64,000 bases of DNA from an uncultured Flavobacteriaceae bacterium (GCA_937929935.1 CALFUL010000004.1:248001-312000); one strand, 5' to 3'. Counted from the stretch's first letter, positions 43,032 to 52,769 are shown. Notes: a model not told the origin generated them from the sequence alone. A program made the numbers and translations.

Positions 43032-44669
43032 ATGAAAAACGCCCCTCTTAGTTTACTTCTCGTAATTTTTGCCTTTTTTTCTTGTTCTGATGAAACAACC
43101 ATTTATAAAGACGAACTCCGTGATGATTTTGCGGTTGAAGAAAATGAAGCAGTATTATTAAATAGTCTTTCTTATGAAAATTCAGGTGTTCTTGATATTT
43201 TGGAAGAAGAACAAATTTCAGGAAAAACTTCAAAAGGAAATGAGCAAGCAGGCGATTACCCTTTAACTCTTGTTGCAGAAATTTCAGCCCCTTCTTATAC
43301 AGGAGCTGAAAATCTTGGCGCAACCCATATTGCTATTCAAGATGAGTATGCCTATGTTTCATACAATACCGTAGAAGATGGATTTGCTGGTGGAATCGAT
43401 ATTGTAAATATTGCTGACCCCAATAGACCTCGTTTAACAGGTAGGTTATATTTTTCAAATGCAGATGTCAATGCACTTACTTATGATAACGGCTATGTTT
43501 ACGCTGTTGGCGGATTTGATTCTGAAAAATCTACACGTACTGATTTTAATTCTTTTATAGGAAAAATAAAAGTTGAAAACGGTCAATTTAACCTAAGCGG
43601 TGGCATTCCTTTTGGTTTTCAAGAAGGTTTTAATGCTACAGATGTAAAGGTAAACGGAGATAACATATATGTAACCAGTGGTGGTGATGGTTTTATAACG
43701 GCTTATTCAAAAAATGACCTAACAACACTTTATGATGCTCCTTTTCAAGATTTAAGATCAATGGCTTTTTCTTCGAATGAAATAACAATTCTTGATGCAA
43801 GTGAAGGGGTTAAAAAGCTCGACACTGATTTCAATGTCATGCAAACTATTGCCATTTCTTCAGATTTTGGTGATTTTGCAAAACGTACCATTGCTGTACA
43901 AAACAATATGCTCGTAGTTTCTGAAGGAACTAACGGGGCAGGAGTATATGATTTAAATAGCGGTTCTTTAATTAAACGTTTGCCAATTTTAATTGACCCT
44001 GATGGCGTTGCATCTCAAAACATTGTAACCAATGCGGTGTCTATAAATGAAGATATTATTTTAATGGCAAATGGCGGCGCCGGACTCAGTCTTTCAGAAG
44101 GTCAAGAAAATAACCCAGACCTAGTTGGAATTATTGAACTTAATGGGTCGATTAACTTTGTAGAATCAAAAGGTGATTACATTTTTGCTGCCTCTGGCAA
44201 AAAAGGTTTTCAGATTATCAAATTAAACAGACCTGATAGTAGTTTAGAAGCTGCTTGCGCCTCAGCACCTTCGTATAGTGGTAGCTCTAATTTAAATGTT
44301 AATTCTGGTAATTCTTTAGCGTATAGCGGTTCAAAAAGATTTTCAACTATAAATAATGGTGGTGAACTATTACTTTGTGGTAGTTGGACGGTTTCAAACG
44401 GAATCAATATGAATGCTGATTCAGTTTTGGAAATAAAAGGAACTATGGTTGTAGGTAGAAATCGAAGACGACGCAATATTAATGTAAACAGTGGTGCGAT
44501 TTTGAAAATTGAAGGAGACTTAATTATTTATGGCGATTTGAATCTAAATGATGGTGCAACTATTGAATTTATTGGAGATGCTTCTTCGGCCAATATCTTT
44601 GGAAATGTAAATAAATCAAGAAACGCTCAAGTTCTAGGAACTTTTGATGATGTGAGAAATAAATTTTAA
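43032..44669 (+). CDS. Large surface lipoprotein with LVIVD-like propeller and C-terminal beta-helix repeats
   Basis: 545 residues. Lipobox F-F-S-C (Cys about 18). About 75-400: a propeller-like series of repeats (Y-A-Y-V-S-Y, V-D-I-V-N-I-A-D-P-N-R-P, Y-V-Y-A-V-G-G, I-Y-V-T-S-G-G-D-G) of the LVIVD type. About 415-530: Asn/Gly-rich strands in regular spacing (L-N-V-N-S-G-N, I-N-M-N-A-D-S, I-N-V-N-S-G-A, L-N-L-N-D-G-A) forming a likely right-handed beta-helix, with a basic cluster R-N-R-R-R-R-N (about 477-483). A surface-exposed, non-enzymatic role such as adhesion is the best reading. It is followed by a strong terminator. Confidence 0.72.
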   Translation: MKNAPLSLLLVIFAFFSCSDETTIYKDELRDDFAVEENEAVLLNSLSYENSGVLDILEEEQISGKTSKGNEQAGDYPLTLVAEISAPSYTGAENLGATHIAIQDEYAYVSYNTVEDGFAGGIDIVNIADPNRPRLTGRLYFSNADVNALTYDNGYVYAVGGFDSEKSTRTDFNSFIGKIKVENGQFNLSGGIPFGFQEGFNATDVKVNGDNIYVTSGGDGFITAYSKNDLTTLYDAPFQDLRSMAFSSNEITILDASEGVKKLDTDFNVMQTIAISSDFGDFAKRTIAVQNNMLVVSEGTNGAGVYDLNSGSLIKRLPILIDPDGVASQNIVTNAVSINEDIILMANGGAGLSLSEGQENNPDLVGIIELNGSINFVESKGDYIFAASGKKGFQIIKLNRPDSSLEAACASAPSYSGSSNLNVNSGNSLAYSGSKRFSTINNGGELLLCGSWTVSNGINMNADSVLEIKGTMVVGRNRRRRNINVNSGAILKIEGDLIIYGDLNLNDGATIEFIGDASSANIFGNVNKSRNAQVLGTFDDVRNKF

Positions 44670-44692
44670 TCCCCGAAAATTAACCTACTTAT

Positions 44693-44728
44693 AAAAAAAG
44701 CTCCAATATTTATTGGAGCTTTTTTTTA
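44693..44728. terminator. Bidirectional intrinsic terminator
   Basis: A-run, stem AGCTCCAATA / TATTGGAGCT and T-run. Placed between the convergent lipoprotein and TlpA-like genes, it fits termination of both transcripts. Confidence 0.88.
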
Positions 44729-44743
44729 TTTGATTGTTGTTGT

Positions 44744-45859
44744 CTATTCTAAAAGTTCAGCAATTTTATTGTGAAGCTCTTTGCCTCTAAGGTTCTTAGC
44801 AACAATAACTCCGTTTTCATCTAAAAGAAAAGCTGCAGGTATCGCATCAATATTATATAATTTAGCGATAGGATCTTGAAAGTATTTTACGTGCGATACA
44901 TGATGCCATTTTAATCCGTCATCAATAATTGCTTTTTTCCATGCGTCTGCTTTTCTATCCAAAGAAACTCCAATAATATTTAAGCCTTTATCATGGTACT
45001 TTTTATAAGCGGCAACGACATTCGGGTTTTCTCTACGGCAAGGTTTACACCATGCGGCCCAAAAGTCAACCAACGTAACTTTACCTAAAACATCATTAAG
45101 TGCAATAAGATTACCATCAGGATCTGGTGCTGTAAATTCAGGAGCTTTTGAACCTACGGCCGTACTTTTTGATTCTTCTTCCTTCTTTTTAAATTCACTT
45201 AAATCTTTCAGAATCTTTTCAGCTGCTTTTGTGCTTTTCATTTCAGGTGAAAGATTGTCATATAACTTTTGAATTTCTTCAACTGATAATTGACGTGAGG
45301 CAATGGTGTTTCCAATCAGTAAAACAGAAATTAAAGCATTTGGGTTGTTCTCAATAAAAGTATTACCAAAGTTTTTGTATTCCTCTTGCAACTCATTCAT
45401 TTCATCGCTTAAAGCCTCTTTGGTGGCTTGGTCAGCGGTTTGCATGTCTTGTTGAATAGACATGGCTTTTTTAGAAATAGCTTGAGATCTTTCTAGGTAA
45501 TCAGTAAAATATTCATTTTGTAGCGTACCACCTAGCTTAGCAAGATTCAAACTGTCTTTTTGACCATCATAGGTAATTTCTCCGTTTTCTAAAACAATAG
45601 CAGTATACCCTTTTAATTTATCAACAAAGATGTAGTGCATTTCAGGAGATTCATGAGCACCAGTAAATACAAATTTTCCGTTTTCAATGTTTGCGGTATC
45701 TATAGCAACAGGTTGATTGTTTTCTCCAATTTTTTTAAGAAAAACTTGAGTTCCATTTTCAACCTCTCCTCGTAATGTTCCGTTAAGTGTATATCCTTCT
45801 GGTGCAGTATTACAAGCAGCAAATGAAATTAAAAGTAAAGCAACTAATATTCTTTTCAT
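44744..45859 (-). CDS. TlpA-like thioredoxin-fold lipoprotein (DUF4369 + AhpC/TSA domain)
   Basis: 371 residues from the ATG at 45859. Lipobox F-A-A-C (Cys about 16). About 25-110 is a DUF4369-like beta domain, then a helical stretch, and about 235-371 a thioredoxin fold with W-C-K-P-C (about 263-267) in the redox site. It is predicted to reduce or exchange disulfides in the periplasm, like ResA/TlpA. An N-terminal extension to 45931 would run through the preceding terminator and is rejected. Gene and neighbour terminator 45907-45935 show it is transcribed separately. Confidence 0.88.
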   Translation of the reverse strand: MKRILVALLLISFAACNTAPEGYTLNGTLRGEVENGTQVFLKKIGENNQPVAIDTANIENGKFVFTGAHESPEMHYIFVDKLKGYTAIVLENGEITYDGQKDSLNLAKLGGTLQNEYFTDYLERSQAISKKAMSIQQDMQTADQATKEALSDEMNELQEEYKNFGNTFIENNPNALISVLLIGNTIASRQLSVEEIQKLYDNLSPEMKSTKAAEKILKDLSEFKKKEEESKSTAVGSKAPEFTAPDPDGNLIALNDVLGKVTLVDFWAAWCKPCRRENPNVVAAYKKYHDKGLNIIGVSLDRKADAWKKAIIDDGLKWHHVSHVKYFQDPIAKLYNIDAIPAAFLLDENGVIVAKNLRGKELHNKIAELLE

Positions 45860-45906
45860 TATTCTATGATTTTGTGCGGTAAATTTAGTCATATATATAT
45901 TAGAAC

Positions 45907-45935
45907 AAAAAAAAAGCCTTTGATTATTCAAAGGC
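45907..45935 (-). terminator. Intrinsic terminator for the barrel gene
   Basis: On the minus strand GCCTTTGA-ATAA-TCAAAGGC is followed by ten T's, an 8-bp perfect stem, directly downstream of the stop at 45963. Confidence 0.88.
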
Positions 45936-45962
45936 GCATTTTAGTATTTGAGGTAATTATGT

Positions 45963-46481
45963 TTAAAATGGATAGCGAATACCAAGTCCGAAATCGATAT
46001 TTAGTTTATTATCAAAATTTTCAACACCTAAAAGGCCCAGTTCAGGTCTAATGTCAATAGAGATAAGTATGGGTAGATTAAAGTTAGCTTCTATTCCAAC
46101 GTTTGCTGAAGCGAGAACAAATAACCCGCCTTCTCTATCAATGATTACATTGGGGTTGTCATTGCTAACCACAGATGTGAAATTTGCCGTACCAACGCCA
46201 CCACCAAAACCATAATACCAATTTATATAATCAGTTATTTTGTATACTGATTGAAAAAGGGCGATAGCCTTTCCTGCCTTATATTCACGACTATTTTGAT
46301 AGCTAAGGTCTATTTCAAGACGATTGTATCGTGAAATTGATTTTTGATAGGATAATGAAGCGCCAAAACCATCACTTTCTCCTAGTCTGATACCAAAGGT
46401 ATGATTGGCAATGTCTTGAGCACTTAATGAAGATGCTATAATAAAAAACGGAATGGCAATTAATTTTGTGATATTCATCAT
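45963..46481 (-). CDS. Small outer-membrane beta-barrel protein
   Basis: 172 residues. Signal peptide about 1-21 (S-L-S-A-Q). The mature protein alternates hydrophobic and polar residues, with Tyr/Trp girdles (I-N-W-Y-Y-G-F-G-G-G-V-G) and a terminal Phe (R-Y-P-F), which fits an eight-stranded barrel similar to OmpW/OmpX-like proteins. No specific ligand can be predicted. The TTG-less region upstream holds no convincing promoter. Confidence 0.78.
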   Translation of the reverse strand: MMNITKLIAIPFFIIASSLSAQDIANHTFGIRLGESDGFGASLSYQKSISRYNRLEIDLSYQNSREYKAGKAIALFQSVYKITDYINWYYGFGGGVGTANFTSVVSNDNPNVIIDREGGLFVLASANVGIEANFNLPILISIDIRPELGLLGVENFDNKLNIDFGLGIRYPF

Positions 46482-46521
46482 GTTCTTTGATTTAGTTCGA
46501 ATTAAATATTTCGCTCTTGCT

Positions 46522-46529
46522 ATCTTTGT
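46522..46529 (+). promoter_or_regulatory. -7 promoter element (TATCTTTG) for the GlcD-GlcF-like gene
   Basis: Exact TAnnTTTG about 43 bp before the TTG start. No TTG lies at the expected distance, so support is partial. Confidence 0.4.
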
Positions 46530-46572
46530 ACTAACTTAAAAACTTTGTTTATCATTCAAAAATTGTTCCACC

Positions 46573-49482
46573 TTGAATAAAAATTTGCTCGACGATCTAG
46601 AAAAACAGCTAAAAGGTGAGCTTAAAGATGATGCCTTAAGCAAGGTGCTGTATGCAACTGATGCCTCTGTTTATAGAAAAACACCAATGGCGGTTGTGTT
46701 TCCAAAAACAGAAGCTGATATTAAAACATTGGTGCGTTTTGCTACCAAAAATAAAATTGGTTTAATACCCAGAACTGCGGGTACTTCGTTGGCCGGACAA
46801 TGTGTTGGAGATGGAGTAGTGGTTGATGTTTCAAAGTACTTTACACAAATTTTAAGTCTAGATAAAGAAAAGAAGCAGGTTACCGTGCAACCAGGGGTAA
46901 TTCGTGATGAATTAAACCAATATTTACTACCCTACGGATTATTTTTCGGACCAAATACATCAACATCGAATAGATGTATGATGGGGGGTATGGTTGGTAA
47001 TAACTCTTCTGGTACCACTTCTATTCAATACGGGGTTACAAGAGACAAGGTAGTTTCAATGAAAACTATTTTGTCTGACGGAAATTTGGTAGAATTCAAA
47101 GCCCTATCTAAAAAGGAATTTGAACTAAAATTAGAAGGAGATACATTTGAATCATCACTTTATAAAAGTGTATATAAAAATCTATCTAATAATGAGATAG
47201 CATTAGAAATAATTAAAGAATTTCCTAAAGAGAGTATTCATAGAAGAAATACGGGTTATGCCGTTGATGAACTGCTGCATTCAAATGTGTTTAATGATGA
47301 AACAGAAGATTTTAACTTCTGTAAGTTGTTATGTGGTAGTGAGGGTACCCTAGCCTTTACCACAGAAGTTACGCTGCAACTAGATGATTTGCCACCTAAA
47401 CTATCAGCTATGGTGGTTACCCATTACAAGACATTGGAAGATTGTCTGAGTGATGTTGAGCCTACCATGCAACATAGCTTGCATACTTGCGAAATGATGG
47501 ATAAGGTAATTTTAGATTGTACCAAAAGCAATAAGCAGCAATTGGCAAATCGATTTTTTGTTGAAGGCGACCCAGCGGCTTTATTGATGTTAGAAGTCAA
47601 ATCAAATACCCGTGAAGATTTAGAAAAGCAAATAAAAGCGCTGCAACAAACTATACATGAATCAGGATTAAGCTACGCGAATCCTATATTATACGGGGCT
47701 GATATTAGCAAGGCTATAGAATTGCGAAAAGCAGGCTTGGGTTTATTAGGTAATATGGTTGGCGATCGCAAAGCAGTTGCTTGTATTGAAGATACCGCGG
47801 TAGCTTTAGAAGACTTAAAAGATTTCATTGTTGAGTTTTCAGCAATAATGAAAGGGTATGCTCAAAAAGCTGTGTATTATGCGCATGCTGGAGCCGGTGA
47901 GTTGCATTTGAGGCCCATTTTGAATCTAAAGAAGAAAGAAGATGTTGTTTTGTTCAGGTCAATTACAACAGATGTAGCGAAGCTAACTAAAAAGTACAAA
48001 GGGTCTTTTAGTGGCGAGCATGGCGATGGTATTGTTAGGGCTGAGTTTATTCCGTTAATGATCGGAGAAAAGAATTATGAATTGCTGAAACAAGTAAAAT
48101 CATTTTTTGATCCGCAGAACATTTTTAACCCCGGTAAAATAGTCGACGCCTACGCGATGGACGAATCTTTGCGTTATGAAATTGACAGAAAAGAACCAGA
48201 GGTGTCAACTTTAATGGATTTCTCTGATAGTGAGGGAATACTAAAAGCTGCTGAAAAGTGTAATGGTAGTGGCGATTGCCGTAAAACCGAAAAAATGGCT
48301 GGTGCCATGTGTCCCAGTTATCACGCTACAAAAGATGAAAAACATACCACAAGAGGTAGAGCAAATGCGTTACGTGAATTTTTGACTGTTTCTGAAAAGA
48401 AAAACAAATTCAATAATAAAGAATTAAAAGAGGTTTTTGATTTGTGTTTGAGTTGTAAAGCTTGTGCAAGTGAATGCCCCAGTAATGTTGACGTTGCTAC
48501 TTTGAAAGCGGAATTCTTATATCAATATCAAGAAGAGAATGGATATCCTTTACGAAGTAAATTATTCGCCCACAACACCAAATTAAACAAATTAGGTAGT
48601 TCTATTGCGAGATTCACAAATGCAGTTTATGATTCAAAATTGTTAAGCGCACTGGTAAAGAAAACAGCGGGAGTTGCGAAAGAAAGAAGCCTTCCTAAAG
48701 TTTATAGTTTTAATTTCAATAAACACCTTCAATCTACTGAAATAAAAGAATCTAAAGTAAAGCAAAAAGTAATATTATATATTGATGAATTTACAAACTA
48801 TCTAGATATTGAATTAGGCAAAGATGCTATTGAAGTATTACATGGTTTGGGTTATGAAGTAGAATTGTTCTATGCAGAAAGTGGCAGAACCTATTTATCT
48901 AAAGGTTTTTTAAAACAAGCCAAAAAACTGGCAGATAAGAATATTCCACATTTGAAAGAGTTTGCAGATAAAGGGCATCCAGTTATTGGGTTAGAACCCT
49001 CTGCAATTTTGACATTTCGTGACGAGTATAAGCGTTTATATGATGATAAAAAGGCGACTGAGGCTATTGCTAAGAATTCTTTTTTGATTGAGGAGTTTCT
49101 TGCTAAAGAAATTGAAGAAGGAAAAATCACTAAGGATCAATTCACGAAAGAAGCTAGAACTGTAAAAATTCATGGGCATTGTCATCAAAAAGCATTGAGC
49201 AATCAAAAAGTAACTTTTGATGTGTTGAACCTTCCTGAAAACTATAAGGTTTCGATTATAAGTTCAGGTTGCTGTGGTATGGCAGGTTCATTTGGATATG
49301 AAAAAGAACATTATGAGGTTAGTATGCAAATAGGGGAGTTGAAGCTTTTTCCATCCATAAGAAAATCAGAAGATGATGTTATTATATCAGCAAACGGAAC
49401 CAGTTGTAGGCATCAAATTTATGATGGTACCAAACGCAAGGCATTACACCCAGTTACTATTTTAAAACAGGCCCTCATCTAA
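46573..49482 (+). CDS. FAD-binding and Fe-S-binding fused oxidoreductase (GlcD-GlcF type)
   Basis: 969 residues from a TTG start. The first part (about 35-500) is a PCMH-type FAD domain with R-T-A-G-T-S-L-A-G-Q (about 61-70), N-N-S-S-G-T-T-S and G-E-H-G-D-G. The second part holds two Fe-S ligand clusters (C-N-G-S-G-D-C ... M-C-P at about 563-580 and C-x2-C-x2-C-x3-C-P near 627) and the CCG domain (G-H-C-H-Q-K-A-L, then S-S-G-C-C-G-M at about 865 and 896). Together this looks like D-lactate or glycolate dehydrogenase passing electrons to quinone. The precise 2-hydroxy acid is not determined. Confidence 0.88.
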   Translation: MNKNLLDDLEKQLKGELKDDALSKVLYATDASVYRKTPMAVVFPKTEADIKTLVRFATKNKIGLIPRTAGTSLAGQCVGDGVVVDVSKYFTQILSLDKEKKQVTVQPGVIRDELNQYLLPYGLFFGPNTSTSNRCMMGGMVGNNSSGTTSIQYGVTRDKVVSMKTILSDGNLVEFKALSKKEFELKLEGDTFESSLYKSVYKNLSNNEIALEIIKEFPKESIHRRNTGYAVDELLHSNVFNDETEDFNFCKLLCGSEGTLAFTTEVTLQLDDLPPKLSAMVVTHYKTLEDCLSDVEPTMQHSLHTCEMMDKVILDCTKSNKQQLANRFFVEGDPAALLMLEVKSNTREDLEKQIKALQQTIHESGLSYANPILYGADISKAIELRKAGLGLLGNMVGDRKAVACIEDTAVALEDLKDFIVEFSAIMKGYAQKAVYYAHAGAGELHLRPILNLKKKEDVVLFRSITTDVAKLTKKYKGSFSGEHGDGIVRAEFIPLMIGEKNYELLKQVKSFFDPQNIFNPGKIVDAYAMDESLRYEIDRKEPEVSTLMDFSDSEGILKAAEKCNGSGDCRKTEKMAGAMCPSYHATKDEKHTTRGRANALREFLTVSEKKNKFNNKELKEVFDLCLSCKACASECPSNVDVATLKAEFLYQYQEENGYPLRSKLFAHNTKLNKLGSSIARFTNAVYDSKLLSALVKKTAGVAKERSLPKVYSFNFNKHLQSTEIKESKVKQKVILYIDEFTNYLDIELGKDAIEVLHGLGYEVELFYAESGRTYLSKGFLKQAKKLADKNIPHLKEFADKGHPVIGLEPSAILTFRDEYKRLYDDKKATEAIAKNSFLIEEFLAKEIEEGKITKDQFTKEARTVKIHGHCHQKALSNQKVTFDVLNLPENYKVSIISSGCCGMAGSFGYEKEHYEVSMQIGELKLFPSIRKSEDDVIISANGTSCRHQIYDGTKRKALHPVTILKQALI

Positions 49483-49497
49483 TGTGAAACAAGGTTT

Positions 49498-49528
49498 TTG
49501 CTAGGCATTTATTTAAGATTTACCTTTG
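49498..49528 (+). promoter_or_regulatory. Promoter (TTG-N20-TACCTTTG) of aroC
   Basis: TTG 49498-49500, 20-nt spacer, TACCTTTG 49521-49528. The leader to the ATG at 49623 is about 90 nt, unusually long for this window. It includes a short hairpin (GTCAA / TTGAC, about 49561-49578). Confidence 0.7.
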
Positions 49529-49622
49529 TCTTAGAAATCAAGATGAAGCTAAATGAAAATAGTCAAGTTAAAATTTGACATTTTATAATTTCTTTTACTC
49601 ATTAACTTTTTAACTTAATTCA

Positions 49623-50687
49623 ATGGCAGGAAATACCTTCGGAAACTTATTTAAACTAACAACTTTTGGAGAATCGCATGGTGTTGCCATTGGCGGTGTT
49701 TTAGACGGATGTCCTGCAGGATTAGAAATTAATCTTGAGGCTATTCAAAAAGAGTTAGACCGAAGAAAACCAGGGCAATCTGCCATTGTGACCCAACGTA
49801 AAGAACCGGATACCGTTGAATTTTTCTCAGGAATTTTTGAAGGAAAGACCACAGGTACGCCCATAGGCTTTGCCATAAGCAATACCAATCAAAAATCACA
49901 CGACTATTCGCACATTAAAGATTCATACCGGCCCTCTCATGCAGATTATGTGTATGATCTGAAATATGGTTTTCGTGATTACCGCGGTGGTGGGCGTAGC
50001 TCGGCTCGTGAAACGGCTAGTAGAGTAGTAGCGGGTGCTATTGCAAAGCAATTCTTGTCTAAAATTAAAATCAATGCGTATGTCTCTCAAGTAGGTGATA
50101 TGCAACTTAGAAAAGAATACAAAGATTTAAATCTATCGCTAACAGAAACGAACCCTGTACGTTGTCCGGATCCTGATACGGCGGCAAAAATGGAAAGCTA
50201 TATCAAAGAAGTTAGAAAAGAAGGCGATACAATTGGTGGTATTATCAGTTGTGTGATTCAAAACGTACCAGTTGGTCTAGGCGAACCTGTTTTTGATAAG
50301 CTACATGCTGAATTAGGCAAGGCAATGCTCTCGATTAATGCTGTAAAAGGATTTGAATATGGTAGCGGCTTTGAAGGCGTGAAAATGAAGGGTAGTACCC
50401 ATAACGACCAATTCAATTCTGACGGAAGCACTAAAACTAACTATAGTGGCGGTATTCAAGGTGGTATTAGTAACGGAATGGATATTTATTTCAATGTTGC
50501 TTTTAAACCTGTAGCAACCGTTATTCAAGCATATGAAACCATTGACAAAGAAGGTAATATGTTGCAAACTCAAGGTAAGGGTAGGCACGATCCTTGCGTG
50601 GTTCCAAGAGCAGTACCCATTGTAGAAGCTATGACAGCTCTTGTTTTGGCAGATTTTACACTCCTGAATCGCACAATTAAAATGTAG
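49623..50687 (+). CDS. aroC: Chorismate synthase
   Basis: 354 residues, the normal length. Signatures: G-N-T-F-G ... T-F-G-E-S-H-G (about 3-19), D-R-R-K-P-G-Q-S (about 46-53), [11 protein letters not shown] (about 121-131) and R-H-D-P-C at the C-terminal end. The enzyme removes phosphate from EPSP using reduced FMN, giving chorismate for aromatic amino acids, folate and menaquinone. Transcribed from its own promoter, with no other shikimate genes nearby. Confidence 0.96.
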   Translation: MAGNTFGNLFKLTTFGESHGVAIGGVLDGCPAGLEINLEAIQKELDRRKPGQSAIVTQRKEPDTVEFFSGIFEGKTTGTPIGFAISNTNQKSHDYSHIKDSYRPSHADYVYDLKYGFRDYRGGGRSSARETASRVVAGAIAKQFLSKIKINAYVSQVGDMQLRKEYKDLNLSLTETNPVRCPDPDTAAKMESYIKEVRKEGDTIGGIISCVIQNVPVGLGEPVFDKLHAELGKAMLSINAVKGFEYGSGFEGVKMKGSTHNDQFNSDGSTKTNYSGGIQGGISNGMDIYFNVAFKPVATVIQAYETIDKEGNMLQTQGKGRHDPCVVPRAVPIVEAMTALVLADFTLLNRTIKM

Positions 50688-51032
50688 TTTAAACACACAT
50701 CGCTTTGCGCCATTCGCTTTGCGCTACATCTCAAATTCAAACCTTGAACCTTTCAAGAAGTTCTAGCTAAGAATAATTAAATTCTTTTCTTTTGACACTC
50801 CGACAACGGAGGAGTCTGACGATGTTTTAAGCTACTTGTTTGGATCTTGGTTACTTCTTAAATTCTACAAACTATATCTTTCTATTGAACAATTTCATTA
50901 AAGAAAACACTTTAGAAGTTCCCTCCTGTGTCGTGAGGACAAACGAAGTTTCATATCACGAAAAACGAACAACCGACAACTTTCCTACCTCACTTTTTAA
51001 TATTATCTTTCAAACCTAAATAAAACATAGGT
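50688..51032. other. 345-bp intergenic region with repeat fragments
   Basis: No coding frame of protein character. It contains a direct repeat CGCTTTGCGC (50701-50710 and 50715-50724) and an imperfect inverted repeat (50798-50812 and 50922-50937). GC content rises locally compared with the flanks. No promoter with both elements was found for the symporter. Confidence 0.55.
50798..50937. repeat. Imperfect inverted repeat between aroC and the symporter
   Basis: CTCCGACAACGGAGG (50798-50812) and CCTCCTGTGTCGTGAG (50922-50937) are reverse complements with three differences, separated by about 109 nt. Each arm resembles GC-rich repeat pieces scattered in flavobacterial genomes, but identity to any known family was not tested. 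Confidence 0.45.
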
Positions 51033-52361
51033 ATGAAGAAAATGGCCTTGCATTGGAAGATAATGATCGGAATGGTATTGGGACTCCTTTTTGGATTCGG
51101 TATGTCATCCGTAGCATGGGGAGAGGATTTTGTGATGGATTGGATAGCGCCCTTTGGAAACATTTTTATCAAATTATTAAAACTTATCGCAGTTCCGCTA
51201 ATAGTGGCCTCTTTGATTAAAGGAGTTTCTGATTTAAAAGATATTTCTAAGTTTAAAAGCATTGGTCTTAGAACCATGGGTATTTATCTTTTTACCACTA
51301 CAGTTGCCGTAATCCTTGGGTTAGTTTTAGTTAATGTCATACAACCAGGAGAAGGTATTTCAGAAGAAACAATCACTCAATTAACATCAAAGTATCAAAA
51401 TGACAGTGGGGTAGTAGCCAAACTAGAAGAGGCGAGCAGGCAAAAGGTGGCAGGACCTCTAAAGTTTGTTGAAGATATGGTGCCTGATAACGCAATTGCG
51501 GCGATTGGTAACAACAGAATGATGTTACAAGTTATTTTCTTTACCATTTTTATGGCAATATCAATGCTACTTATAGGAGAAAAAAGTGCAAAACCCTTAA
51601 AGAAGTTTTTTGATTCACTAAATGACGTAGTATTGAAGATGGTTGATTTGATAATGCTCGTTGCACCGTATGCAGTATTTGCCTTATTAGCAACTGTTGT
51701 GGTTTCTTCAAGTAACCCAGAAATTCTCTTAGCACTCGTGAAATATGCGGGTGTAGTACTTTTGGGGTTAGCGTTATTGATTGTGTTTTACTGTATTTTG
51801 GTATCGGTTTTTGCGAAAAAGAATCCGTTTTGGTTCTTAAAACAACTGAGTCCCGCACAGCTTTTAGCCTTTTCTACCAGTTCAAGTGCAGCAACATTAC
51901 CTGTTACTATGGAGCGTGTTGAAGAACATATTGGTGTTGATAAAGAAGTATCCAGTTTTGTATTACCTGTAGGTGCAACCGTTAATATGGATGGTACGAG
52001 TCTGTATCAAGGTATTGCTGCTGTTTTTATCGCACAAGCCTTGAGTTTTGATCTTCCGCTAGTAGAGCAATTAACTATTGTTTTTACGGCTATTTTGGCA
52101 TCAATTGGTACTGCAGCGGTTCCGGGGGCCGGAATGGTTATGTTAGTCATTGTTTTAGAATCGGTTGGTTTTCCTGCGGATAAATATGCAGTAGGTTTGG
52201 CGCTGATATTTGCGGTTGACCGTCCGTTAGATATGTTTAGAACAGTTATAAACGTGACAGGGGATGCTGCAGTTGCTACCATTGTAGCAAAATCAGTTGG
52301 TAAACTTCACGATAAGCCTAAAGCCAAAAACTGGGATGATAACTATGATGAGGTAAAGTAA
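51033..52361 (+). CDS. Dicarboxylate/amino acid:cation symporter (DAACS, GltP/DctA-like)
   Basis: 442 residues with eight predicted transmembrane helices and two hairpin loops. Substrate- and ion-binding motifs: F-S-T-S-S-S-A-A-T-L-P (about 280-290), N-M-D-G-T (about 318-322, the canonical Na+ site), G-T-A-A-V-P-G-A-G (about 349-357) and the Arg-Asp-rich V-D-R-P-L-D-M-F-R-T in helix 8 (about 390-399). It imports glutamate, aspartate or C4 dicarboxylates with Na+ or H+. The choice between these is not decided by sequence alone. Confidence 0.92.
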   Translation: MKKMALHWKIMIGMVLGLLFGFGMSSVAWGEDFVMDWIAPFGNIFIKLLKLIAVPLIVASLIKGVSDLKDISKFKSIGLRTMGIYLFTTTVAVILGLVLVNVIQPGEGISEETITQLTSKYQNDSGVVAKLEEASRQKVAGPLKFVEDMVPDNAIAAIGNNRMMLQVIFFTIFMAISMLLIGEKSAKPLKKFFDSLNDVVLKMVDLIMLVAPYAVFALLATVVVSSSNPEILLALVKYAGVVLLGLALLIVFYCILVSVFAKKNPFWFLKQLSPAQLLAFSTSSSAATLPVTMERVEEHIGVDKEVSSFVLPVGATVNMDGTSLYQGIAAVFIAQALSFDLPLVEQLTIVFTAILASIGTAAVPGAGMVMLVIVLESVGFPADKYAVGLALIFAVDRPLDMFRTVINVTGDAAVATIVAKSVGKLHDKPKAKNWDDNYDEVK

Positions 52362-52769
52362 CTACTCTAAAAACTTTGCCTTTATTTCGGGGGTAGGCAC
52401 CATGCATTCAGTTGTTTTGCCGTACCACTTATAACGATTACGACCCACATAATCGTATACGATGTTTCGTAACTTATTGGGAATCAAGTATAGTAGCTTC
52501 GACAGGGTTCGGTACCCGTTTAAATGTTGGCCTATCTGTAGCGCTGCATCTGACTTATTGAAATAGGCGACCCCTGGTTCAATTAAAAAAACAGAATCCA
52601 TTTTCTTAGGATCAATTCCTCTTTTTAAAATAAGTTGTTGCCCCACCTCACTTTGCAAAGCTGCAAATCGAAAAGTATCGTCTAAATCTTTCTTGATGAT
52701 AAATTGAACAAAGCCATTGCACAGATTGCAAACGCCATCAAATAACACTATTTTTTTTCCTTCCTCCAC
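52362..52769 (-). CDS. DCC-family thiol-disulfide-like protein (DUF393)
   Basis: 135 residues from a GTG start. The motif F-D-G-V-C-N-L-C-N (Cys about 14 and 17) and the thioredoxin-like alpha/beta layout define the DCC family, named for the D-x-x-C-x-x-C site. No biochemical role is proved. Some members are seen with respiratory or stress genes. Stop directly abuts the symporter stop (convergent). Confidence 0.85.
   Translation of the reverse strand: MEEGKKIVLFDGVCNLCNGFVQFIIKKDLDDTFRFAALQSEVGQQLILKRGIDPKKMDSVFLIEPGVAYFNKSDAALQIGQHLNGYRTLSKLLYLIPNKLRNIVYDYVGRNRYKWYGKTTECMVPTPEIKAKFLE

Noticed and set aside
45860..45931. N-terminal extension of the TlpA-like protein
   Set aside because: It would run through a terminator hairpin of the neighbouring gene, and the lipoprotein signal peptide starts at 45859.
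49543..49578. 12-codon leader ORF before aroC as attenuator
   Set aside because: It contains no Phe, Tyr or Trp codons, so classical attenuation is unlikely.
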